A stretch of 64,000 bases of DNA, from the NCBI GenBank assembly GCA_937920725.1, contig CALEUW010000024.1, positions 1 through 64,000 on the forward strand, given 5' to 3'. Each line of letters opens with the position of its first letter. The stretch's first letter is position 1. The position numbers and the translations under genes were made by a program. Positions 1 to 6,248 of the stretch are shown here, piece by piece. The notes under the pieces were generated by a model, which was given only the letters and a program-made list of their open reading frames with translations, was not told the DNA's origin and searched no databases. The stretch comes from UMGS1601 sp900553335 (lineage in GTDB: Bacteria > Bacillota > Clostridia > Oscillospirales > Ruminococcaceae).

Positions 1-54
1 TATCTTGAAACAAAACAGCGCCCTAAATATATAATTGATGAGTATTTGAAGTGA
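1..54 (+). CDS. 3' end of an unidentified gene (partial)
   Basis: Frame 1 is open from the window edge to a TGA at 52-54, giving a C-terminal tail of 17 residues (YLETKQRPKYIIDEYLK). The charged composition looks coding, and no start or SD lies inside the window. The family cannot be named from so short a tail. The 90 bases that follow, up to the next SD, show no convincing terminator. Confidence 0.4.
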   Translation, partial: YLETKQRPKYIIDEYLK

Positions 55-153
55 GATAAATACAGACACAGTTAAACGTTTAGCGCATAATAAATGAAAT
101 ATTATATAGGTTCAGGGTTATAGATATAAGTTATATTTTCTGAGGTGAATAAA

Positions 154-693
154 ATGAAGTATGCAATAGAATTGTACTATGATAAAGAAACAGAAAATAA
201 ACTTTTTGACTTGGCAAAAAAAGTTGCTAATGAACGAATCAGTACAACGTTTTTAAAATGGAAAACAAGACCGCATCTTACATTAGCGTGTTTTAATGAT
301 GTTGATGAAGTTTGTTGTATTAAAAAGCTGAATGATTTTGCAATGAATCATAAAATAATGCCTGCTTATATCGGTTCGGTGGGAATGTTTAACGACACTA
401 AAACGATTTTTGTATCACCTGTAATGAATAGTAGCATGTATCAATTTCAAAGAGAATTGCATGAAAGTCTGAAAAACTTCGACACAACTGGTTGGGAGTG
501 GTATTGTCCAAACAGTTGGGTGCCTCATTGTACGATAGCACTTACAGGTGAAGATAATGACGAGGCTTTTTTTAGAGCAAGTGATTTAATACTGCGGGAA
601 TTTAAGAAGTTATGCGGAGAATTTGTTGAGATAGGATTGGTTAAGATTACATTTCCTGTAGAAGAAATTTTTAAGGTTGGATTGAGTAGATAA
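154..693 (+). CDS. 2'-5' RNA ligase-like phosphoesterase
   Basis: This 179-residue protein belongs to the 2H phosphoesterase superfamily (LigT/2'-5' RNA ligase-like), which acts on 2',3'-cyclic or 2'-5' linked nucleotides. Both family signatures are visible: RPHLTLACF near residue 47 and VPHCTIAL near residue 126, each an H-x-T motif, and the length fits the family. The start is ATG 154 because the GAGGTG at 142-147 is its SD; the in-frame GTG at 145 lies inside that SD. It stands alone ahead of tadA with a 24-base gap and may be read with it. The physiological substrate cannot be deduced. Confidence 0.75.
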   Translation: MKYAIELYYDKETENKLFDLAKKVANERISTTFLKWKTRPHLTLACFNDVDEVCCIKKLNDFAMNHKIMPAYIGSVGMFNDTKTIFVSPVMNSSMYQFQRELHESLKNFDTTGWEWYCPNSWVPHCTIALTGEDNDEAFFRASDLILREFKKLCGEFVEIGLVKITFPVEEIFKVGLSR

Positions 694-717
694 CTATAAT
701 TTTTTACAGTGTTATCA

Positions 718-1695
718 ATGGATAGTAAAACAATGAACGATATTTTTTATATGAACGAAGCTTTAAAGTTTGCGAAAAAGGCGTTTCAGCAAGACGAGAT
801 CCCTGTCGGAGCTGTAGTCGTTGATAACTCAAACGGTGAAATTATAGGCAGAGGATATAATATGTGCGAACAGCTACGTTCGCCTATTAAGCACGCCGAA
901 ATGATAGCACTTGAACAGGCGGCGGAAAGCAAAAAAAGCTGGCGGCTCGCAAACGCTACGCTTTATGTTACTCTTGAGCCTTGCGTTATGTGCACTGGAG
1001 CTATAATAAATTCAAGAATCTCTCGTGTGGTATTTGGTGCATATGACAAAAGAGCAGGAGCGTGTTGTTCGAGCGTGAACCTGTTTGAAATTACAAAGAC
1101 GCATACTCCCGAGATCACAGGCGGCATATTAAAAGATGAGTGTCAGTCTGTTTTATCTGATTTTTTTAAAAATAAAAGAAAAGAAAAATCTTATAAGCCT
1201 GAGCTTTGGGATTTATTTGATAAAAATCGAAATCCCCTCGGAAAAACACATATAAGGGGTGAGCTGCTTCTCGAAGGTGCATATCACACGGTAATTGTGG
1301 TTATTACAAAGAATTTAAAAGAAGAGGTATTAATTACAAAGAGATCAAGCGAGAAGAAAAATTCACCGGGAATGTGGGAATGTACTACAGGTTCTGTTGT
1401 TGCAGGAGAGTCTAGCATCAGCGGAGCATGCAGAGAACTTATGGAGGAAACAGGCATAAAGCGAAAAAAAGAGTGTTTTAAACTGATAAAGTCGGTTGCT
1501 TACAAACATACCTTTACCGATTGCTATTTGCTGAAAACAGATGTCGCAGATGACGAAATCAAGCTTCAAAAAGGAGAAACTGAGGATTATAAATGGGTTA
1601 ATAAAGAAACTTTTGAAAGAATGGAGCAAAACGATTTGATATTTACCCCCGATAGGGAGCAATATGTGTTGTTAAAAGAATTAATATGGAAATGA
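718..1695 (+). CDS. tadA: tRNA adenosine deaminase TadA fused to a NUDIX hydrolase domain
   Basis: The N-terminal half (about residues 5-155) is a TadA-type deaminase that makes inosine 34 in tRNA-Arg(ACG). It carries the zinc and catalytic set KHAEMIA (His about 59, Glu about 61) and TLEPCVMCTGAI (Cys about 89 and 92). After a linker, the C-terminal half (about 170-325) is a NUDIX domain with an intact box, G-x5-E-x7-REL-x-EE-x-G, at about 225-247; it most resembles isopentenyl-diphosphate isomerase-like NUDIX proteins. TadA alone is normally about 150-170 residues, so 325 is a genuine two-domain length with no intervening stop. No good SD is visible, so the start could be ATG 718, GTG 709 or ATG 733. 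The NUDIX substrate is unknown. Confidence 0.85.
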   Translation: MDSKTMNDIFYMNEALKFAKKAFQQDEIPVGAVVVDNSNGEIIGRGYNMCEQLRSPIKHAEMIALEQAAESKKSWRLANATLYVTLEPCVMCTGAIINSRISRVVFGAYDKRAGACCSSVNLFEITKTHTPEITGGILKDECQSVLSDFFKNKRKEKSYKPELWDLFDKNRNPLGKTHIRGELLLEGAYHTVIVVITKNLKEEVLITKRSSEKKNSPGMWECTTGSVVAGESSISGACRELMEETGIKRKKECFKLIKSVAYKHTFTDCYLLKTDVADDEIKLQKGETEDYKWVNKETFERMEQNDLIFTPDREQYVLLKELIWK

Positions 1696-1698
1696 AAA

Positions 1699-1735
1699 AC
1701 CGCCGCAGTTATTTACTTCGGCGGTAAATTGTTGT
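1699..1735. terminator. Bidirectional hairpin terminator between tadA and the sirtuin gene
   Basis: ACCGCCG (1699-1705) pairs with CGGCGGT (1719-1725) around a 13-base loop. On the minus strand the stem is followed directly by TTTTTC, a good intrinsic terminator for the sirtuin transcript. On the plus strand the tail is only moderately T-rich. It sits between two convergent genes. Confidence 0.6.
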
Positions 1736-1755
1736 TATAAAAAAGTTAAACTATT

Positions 1756-2628
1756 TCATAAGATTAGATTTGAAAGCACGTTTTCGATATTGCTATTGAT
1801 ACAAATGGCTTGTTTTTGAATCTCATCAGGACAAAACGCTTCACAGCTATTGACACAAGCGTAGGTCGCTTGTTTATTCATGGCAGTCATTTTCCAAAAC
1901 GGATATTTTATGATAACAGGAGTGTTGTAGCCGACTCCCAATTCTAAAAATAGTATACGAAGTCCGCTGTTTTTGCGTATAAAATCAGAATACCTTTCGC
2001 TTGCACGATACCAATCTTTGTCCTGAACGAATCTATCGTCTGCACGGAGATTCATTGTCATATATTTGCCGCATTTCGGGCATTTTGGAATTAGTTCAGA
2101 CGGTATACGCATATTTTTCTGTTCTGTAAACATTCTGCGGATTATTTCCTCGTTATCATAAGTCTTATTGTGGCATGGCTCAGAGCATTGAAAAAGTCCG
2201 TAGTCGCCCTGGGCGTAAAAAAGCTTGTGTTTATCGAAGCCTGCTTTTTGAAACTGATGGTCAACATTTGTTGTCAGTACAAAGTAATTTTTGTCTTTCA
2301 CAAGTTCAAATAATTTTTTATATGTTCCGTTATCGCTATCCATATAGCGATTGATAAAAACATATCTTGACCAATACGCCCAATGTTCTTCAAGGCTCTC
2401 AAAGTGATAAAACCCACCTGAATACATATCTTTAAATCCGTATTTTTCGATAAAATCACTGAAATATTTTTTAAAGCGTACTCCGCTGTAGGTGAAACCT
2501 GCTGCAATTGAAAGTCCTGCTCCTGCACCTATAACAATAGAGTCAGCAGTTTCAATTGCATATTTCAAACGTTTTATATCATCTGAGTAGTCTATTGTAG
2601 ATTTTATAATCGTCATGTTTGAAAACAT
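1756..2628 (-). CDS. Class M sirtuin (SirTM), putative protein ADP-ribosyltransferase
   Basis: This 290-residue Sir2-fold protein has the NAD-binding GAGAGLS motif (about residues 35-41), TTNVD at about 119 and ELGVGYNTP near residue 228. A zinc site is formed by Cys pairs around 148-152 and 183-186. Where classical deacetylase sirtuins have a catalytic His (HG), this one has Gln (YAQGDYG). That substitution characterises SirTM enzymes, which ADP-ribosylate rather than deacylate (established for staphylococcal and streptococcal members). The start at 2628 is supported by GAGGTGAT upstream. The gene overlaps the macrodomain gene by 50 bases, so the two are probably translationally coupled. The lipoyl carrier (GcvH-L) and lipoate ligase common in SirTM operons are not next to it. 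Confidence 0.82.
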   Translation of the reverse strand: MFSNMTIIKSTIDYSDDIKRLKYAIETADSIVIGAGAGLSIAAGFTYSGVRFKKYFSDFIEKYGFKDMYSGGFYHFESLEEHWAYWSRYVFINRYMDSDNGTYKKLFELVKDKNYFVLTTNVDHQFQKAGFDKHKLFYAQGDYGLFQCSEPCHNKTYDNEEIIRRMFTEQKNMRIPSELIPKCPKCGKYMTMNLRADDRFVQDKDWYRASERYSDFIRKNSGLRILFLELGVGYNTPVIIKYPFWKMTAMNKQATYACVNSCEAFCPDEIQKQAICINSNIENVLSNLIL

Positions 2629-3355
2629 TGAATATCACCTCTATATCGTTGGTCTTGCGGAACTTTTTCACAGTATTTACCGCTATCTCAGCTGCTTCTT
2701 TTTGTGGGAATCCAAACAATCCCGTGGAAATACAGCAGAATGCTACGCTTTTTATATTGTTTTGAACAGATAGTTTAAGGCAGGATTCATAACAGCTTTT
2801 AAGTAAATTGCAATCTTTATGAGAAAGGCTGCCTCGAACGATCGGTCCTACTGTGTGAATGACATAGTCACATGGCAGATTGTAGGCAGGAGTAATTTTT
2901 GCTTTGCCAGTAGGTTCTTCATGTCCCTGTGCCTGCATTATCTGTCCGCACTTGTAGCGCAGACGTACTCCTGAAAAGGTGTGGATTGCATTGTCAATAC
3001 AGCTATGACATGGCTGCCAGCATCCTGTCATTCCCGAATTTGCCGCATTGACTATAGCATTGCATTTTAACGTAGATATATCGCCTTTCCATAGGTAAAT
3101 GCCATTCTGGATGGGCTGTAAATCTTCAATATCAGTAATACCTTTTCTGGTAATTTCAGCTTTAAGAAACTCGTCTTCAGCTTCCAGAAATTTATCGTCA
3201 GCCTTTATAGCGGGACGGATATTCACAAGACTTCGATAAAGCATAAAACGTTCATCTTCGCTTTCTGGAATATCAATCCTGTCAATATCGGAACGTTCCG
3301 ACAGAAGATATTTTATCAAAAACAAAAGCTTTTCATTGCGCGTCAAAATTATCAT
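2579..3355 (-). CDS. Zinc-containing macrodomain protein-ADP-ribose hydrolase
   Basis: A helical N-terminal region (about residues 1-85) precedes a macrodomain (about 90-258). The macrodomain core is visible: WKGDISTLKCNAIVNAANS, then the Cys/His cluster of the zinc-macro subfamily (GCWQPCHSCIDNAIH), DYVIHTVGP, and CCISTGLFGFP for the phosphate loop. This subfamily removes ADP-ribose added by the partner SirTM, and the order macro-then-sirtuin matches known operons. ATG 3355 has a GGAG only three bases upstream; ATG 3394 is the alternative (13 more residues, SD even closer), so the start is uncertain. Confidence 0.82.
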   Translation of the reverse strand: MIILTRNEKLLFLIKYLLSERSDIDRIDIPESEDERFMLYRSLVNIRPAIKADDKFLEAEDEFLKAEITRKGITDIEDLQPIQNGIYLWKGDISTLKCNAIVNAANSGMTGCWQPCHSCIDNAIHTFSGVRLRYKCGQIMQAQGHEEPTGKAKITPAYNLPCDYVIHTVGPIVRGSLSHKDCNLLKSCYESCLKLSVQNNIKSVAFCCISTGLFGFPQKEAAEIAVNTVKKFRKTNDIEVIFNVFKHDDYKIYNRLLR

Positions 3356-3419
3356 CTTCTCTCCATTGCATTTACCGAATATGCATTCATACATTTCCTG
3401 CTTAATAACTGATTTATTG

Positions 3420-4211
3420 TTATGCGAAGAAAAATGCCGATGTCATGTCAAGATAATTTTCGCCGCTGTAATTTGGATATTGATTTTGTACTGCTGTCTT
3501 GAATTCCTCTGCATTTTCACATCTTGATGCGATTGCTTTCAGATTTTCAAGGTAATTGATCTTTGTTTGAGCATCTTTTAGATCTTCGGGTGTGTAGTGT
3601 GACGTTAGGATCAAATCATAACCATTTTCAATGTAGTCTTTAAGCTGAGCAATAATAGCGTCTGCATGACTCGAACCTGCAACGATCGAATGACAATCGT
3701 GACCTAACATGTGAGTGTAAACCGCATTTATTTCAGGGATTTCTACGTCAAACGCTTCGCTGGTTTGCTTAATGATAAAATCAATTCCGCCGATTGAAAT
3801 TTTTCCTTCGCTGATGATGTTTGTTATCTTGTGAACAGAATTGTCAAAGATATCGCCGAACGCAGCTGTAAAGTTATCAATCAAAGTCTTTCCGCCGCCG
3901 TTTTCGGAATAGTCTGCTGCATTCTGTGTGGCATATTTTAAAACGTCAGGCAGGAAAGTTGCTCCTGCGCCGTGATAGGCAACAAGCATTCCCTTGACCT
4001 CAAGACCTTTCAGATAATCCTCAAGCTCTTTGTTATTATCAAAGAAGCAAGGCGATTCAATAACAACAGCTTTTCCGTTTTTCTCAACTATAAAAACCTC
4101 GTCATCAATAAAATCGTTTGTTTTGTAAGCGTGTAGCTTAATTGATCCGAAGTTGTAAACATTCATTTCTCCTTTGCCGAGCTTAACTGCTGTAAATGTG
4201 TTCTTGTTCAT
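3420..4211 (-). CDS. MBL-fold-like protein with a degenerate metal site
   Basis: This 263-residue protein begins at ATG 4211, with a clear SD (AGGAGGAAT) at 4217-4225; the upstream extension of the open frame is not needed. The layout resembles a metallo-beta-lactamase fold: a VVIESPCFFDNN strand-turn, VAYHGAGATF where HxHxDH would lie, YTHMLGHDCHS near residue 173, and a C-terminal DLILTSHYTPED segment. The canonical HxHxDH motif is absent, so hydrolase activity is doubtful. It is divergent from the HxlR gene at 4641, which suggests that regulator controls it. The function is unknown and the fold assignment is my inference. Confidence 0.55.
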   Translation of the reverse strand: MNKNTFTAVKLGKGEMNVYNFGSIKLHAYKTNDFIDDEVFIVEKNGKAVVIESPCFFDNNKELEDYLKGLEVKGMLVAYHGAGATFLPDVLKYATQNAADYSENGGGKTLIDNFTAAFGDIFDNSVHKITNIISEGKISIGGIDFIIKQTSEAFDVEIPEINAVYTHMLGHDCHSIVAGSSHADAIIAQLKDYIENGYDLILTSHYTPEDLKDAQTKINYLENLKAIASRCENAEEFKTAVQNQYPNYSGENYLDMTSAFFFA

Positions 4212-4288
4212 AATAAATTCCTCCTGAAAATTATGTTGTTTATTTTCCTTTCGGGAGATATAAGCGCTTAATCTCTTTCCGTGATTAT

Positions 4289-4317
4289 ATGATAACACAG
4301 CCTTCAAAAGCTGTAAA
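4289..4317 (-). promoter_or_regulatory. Promoter for the MBL-like gene
   Basis: Reading the minus strand, TTTACA (4317-4312) and TATCAT (4294-4289) are separated by 17 bases. A TATAAT overlaps the -10 slightly downstream. The site is about 78 bases upstream of ATG 4211. Confidence 0.45.
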
Positions 4318-4418
4318 GTACGCACTTTTTTGTGGCATAGTTTCCAAGAAGTAACAATTACGCAATTTCGCTGATTATAGAGGTTATTTTAATTTGTAAA
4401 TAAATTATGAACGCTGCA

Positions 4419-4447
4419 TTGACGCAAAATCGATTGTATGGTATAAT
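4419..4447 (+). promoter_or_regulatory. Strong SigA-type promoter ahead of the HxlR gene
   Basis: TTGACG (4419-4424) and TATAAT (4442-4447) are separated by exactly 17 bases. The predicted transcript starts near 4454, giving an unusually long leader of about 187 bases before ATG 4641. The leader contains the twin hairpins at 4461-4498. Confidence 0.65.
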
Positions 4448-4460
4448 AACCTTAAGGTAA

Positions 4461-4498
4461 AATCAGCTTATCGCTGATTCATCGTGCATTCGCACGAT
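4461..4498 (+). repeat. Twin hairpins in the hxlR leader
   Basis: Two perfect 7-bp stem-loops lie back to back. AATCAGC/GCTGATT (4461-4467 with 4473-4479) is followed by ATCGTGC/GCACGAT (4481-4487 with 4492-4498). They are bracketed by CCTTAAGG at 4450 and CCCTTAAG at 4513, so the unit looks like a short mobile-type repeat or a structured leader. There is no T-run, so it is not a simple terminator. The rest of the 4212-4640 gap holds the two promoters and the palindrome listed here. Confidence 0.5.
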
Positions 4499-4553
4499 TC
4501 GGCTGTCGCCGCCCTTAAGAACATTGAATCATTAATTTGCGGCTGATATAAAG

Positions 4554-4565
4554 TAATGATCATTA
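4554..4565. promoter_or_regulatory. 12-bp palindrome, candidate operator
   Basis: TAATGATCATTA is a perfect palindrome lying 75 bases before the HxlR start, in the divergent intergenic region. HxlR regulators often bind AT-rich palindromes near their own genes. The assignment rests on position and symmetry only. Confidence 0.25.
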
Positions 4566-4640
4566 AATTAATTGAGATGTCCTTTATTGAATGGTTATAA
4601 AATGCGATTACATTATTCAGACACCATAAGGAGGTTATAT

Positions 4641-4967
4641 ATGATGAACAGGTCTGAATTACCGGCTTGTCCTGTGGAAACAACGCTGATGCTAATAGGG
4701 GATAAATGGAAGGTTTTGATTCTCCGTGATTTAAGAAGCGGAACAAAGCGTTTCGGTGAACTGAAAAAATCAGTAACGGGAATTTCTCAAAAGGTTTTAA
4801 CTTCAAATTTGCGTGACATGGAAGAAAATGGCCTGTTGACAAGAGAGGTGTTTGCTGAAGTTCCGCCGAGAGTGGAGTACACTATGACTGAGCTTGGATT
4901 CAGTATGTGTCCGATTTTGGATGCTATGGCAGAGTGGGGAACAGATTACAAGGAAAACATAAAATGA
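4641..4967 (+). CDS. HxlR-family winged-helix transcriptional regulator
   Basis: This 108-residue single-domain HxlR protein has PACPVETTLMLIGDKWKVLI at its N-terminus and a wing segment RVEYTMTELG. The Cys in the N-terminal CPVE matches the position of the sensor cysteine in redox- or electrophile-responsive members such as HypR and YodB, so thiol sensing is possible. The start is ATG 4641 with AAGGAGGT at 4628-4635. It is divergent from the MBL-like gene and may regulate it. It ends upstream of a strong terminator and is probably monocistronic. Confidence 0.85.
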   Translation: MMNRSELPACPVETTLMLIGDKWKVLILRDLRSGTKRFGELKKSVTGISQKVLTSNLRDMEENGLLTREVFAEVPPRVEYTMTELGFSMCPILDAMAEWGTDYKENIK

Positions 4968-5058
4968 TTTAATAAGGGACGCAGCTTCGTTATTCAACAT
5001 TTTCAGCTGAGGACTGTGTCCGCCAGTTAATTTATTAGTTATGATGAAATCAAGAAAA

Positions 5059-5100
5059 AACGCTATGCAAAAAGTGTGCATAGCGTTATAATTTTATTTA
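5059..5100. terminator. Bidirectional terminator between hxlR and recR
   Basis: A perfect 10-bp stem, AACGCTATGC/GCATAGCGTT (5059-5068 with 5078-5087), has a 9-base loop. It is followed by ATAATTTTATTTA on the plus strand and by TTTTTTCTTG on the minus strand. It serves the convergent hxlR and recR transcripts. Confidence 0.75.
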
Positions 5101-5144
5101 GCTCACATCATAATTTTCAGATACTTAGCCTGCCTTATCGCCTT

Positions 5145-5747
5145 TTAAATTTCGTTTCTGTTTTCAAGTGCTTTAAAGAGCGTTACTTCATCGGCGTATT
5201 CGAGTATTGCACCAACAGGTAAACCGAAAGCAAGCCTTGTAACTTTAATTCCAAGAGGTTTTAACAGCTTTGAGATATACATAGCTGTTGCTTCACCTTC
5301 AACTGTCGGGTTTGTCGCCATAATTACTTCTTTAACATCTGTGTCGGAAATCCTCACTAAAAGCTCTTTTATTTTAAGCTTGTCAGGAGTAACGTTGTCA
5401 ATAGGAGATATAAGACCGTGTAAAACATGATAAACTCCGTTATATTCTTTTGTACGTTCAAATGCGGTTATATCTTTTGGACTTTCAACAACGCATATCA
5501 GTGAGTGATCTCTCGTAACATCTCCGCAAACAGGGCAAATATCTTTGTCGGTAAGATTTTGACAGACTTCACAGCAGTGAACAGTTGAATGAGCCTTTAT
5601 AATAGCGTCTGCGAACTGCCTCGCTTCCAAATCTGTCATTCCCATTACAAAGAAAGCGAGCCTTTGTGCCGTTTTCATTCCTATTCCCGGAAGTTTTGCA
5701 AACTGTTCTGCCAGCTCAACTAAGGGAAGTGCGTTTGTTTGTGCCAT
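5145..5747 (-). CDS. recR: Recombination protein RecR
   Basis: RecR (200 residues, the normal family length) loads RecA at gaps together with RecO and RecF. Visible in order are the N-terminal HhH (LPGIGMKTAQRLAF), a four-Cys zinc finger (CEVCQNLTDKDICPVCGD, about residues 58-75) and a Toprim domain starting ICVVESPKDITAFE, ending in a Walker-like C-terminal segment. It starts 2 bases after the ybaB stop, the classical dnaX-ybaB-recR order. recO is at 58979 in this window. Confidence 0.97.
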   Translation of the reverse strand: MAQTNALPLVELAEQFAKLPGIGMKTAQRLAFFVMGMTDLEARQFADAIIKAHSTVHCCEVCQNLTDKDICPVCGDVTRDHSLICVVESPKDITAFERTKEYNGVYHVLHGLISPIDNVTPDKLKIKELLVRISDTDVKEVIMATNPTVEGEATAMYISKLLKPLGIKVTRLAFGLPVGAILEYADEVTLFKALENRNEI

Positions 5748-5749
5748 AT

Positions 5750-6097
5750 CTAAAACAGTCCCGGGAATGAAACCCCGCCTGTGACCTTGCTCATTTCCTC
5801 TTCGCTAATCTTTTCAATGTTTTCGATAGCCTGATTAAATGCGCTCATTACAAGATCCTCAAGCATTTCAACGTCATCTGGGTCAACTGCCTCAGGTTTT
5901 ATTTTTAAAGAAAGAAGCTTTTTAGCGCCCGTCATTTTTATTTCAACAGCGCCGCCTCCGACTGAGGTTTCAAACTCTCTTTCTTCAATCTCGCTTTGAG
6001 TTTTTGTAATTTCTTCCTGCATTTTCTGTGCCTGCTTGAGCATTTGGTTCATGTTTTGCGGACCTCCGCCCATGCCTGCCGGTAATCTTGCTTTCAT
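5750..6097 (-). CDS. YbaB/EbfC nucleoid-associated protein
   Basis: This 115-residue YbaB-family DNA-binding protein has an N-terminal Gly/Met-rich lead (ARLPAGMGGGPQNMNQML), a coiled helix (QKMQEEITKTQSEIEERE), then the family core VGGGAVEIKMTGAKKL and DLVMSAFNQAIE. The start ATG 6097 is fixed by AAGGAGGA at 6103-6110. It lies between dnaX and recR as in most bacteria. Its SD immediately follows a GC-rich hairpin repeat (6110-6130). Confidence 0.95.
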   Translation of the reverse strand: MKARLPAGMGGGPQNMNQMLKQAQKMQEEITKTQSEIEEREFETSVGGGAVEIKMTGAKKLLSLKIKPEAVDPDDVEMLEDLVMSAFNQAIENIEKISEEEMSKVTGGVSFPGLF

Positions 6098-6109
6098 TTT
6101 TTGTCCTCC

Positions 6110-6200
6110 TTCAATAAGGGGCATTGCCCCGAATATAACAAGTGATTATGAGGCGCTAGCCCCTTATTTTTTCAATAGGGGAGTTATGTCCCTACTGAAA
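6110..6200 (-). repeat. Cluster of short hairpin repeats in the dnaX-ybaB gap
   Basis: On the minus strand, GGGGCAATGCCCCTTATTGA (6130-6111) ends right at the ybaB SD. Related, degenerate copies lie behind it: an AAGGGGCTAGCGCC block around 6152-6166 and a TAGGGACATAACTCCCC block with the same TATTGAA tail around 6171-6193. One near-identical copy recurs at 47795-47815 before yunB. These look like REP-type intergenic elements. Confidence 0.5.
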
Positions 6201-6208
6201 AGAATATA

Positions 6209-6240
6209 ATGTTCCCCGACGCCGAATAGGCGGGAAACAT
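6209..6240 (-). terminator. GC-rich hairpin after dnaX
   Basis: On the minus strand ATGTTTCCCG (6240-6231) pairs with CGGGGAACAT (6218-6209) with one wobble, enclosing a GCC/GGC inner stem. The following sequence, TATATTCTTTTC, is only partly T-rich. It may be an attenuating terminator between dnaX and ybaB or another member of the neighbouring repeat cluster. Confidence 0.4.
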
Positions 6241-6248
6241 AGTAGTTG

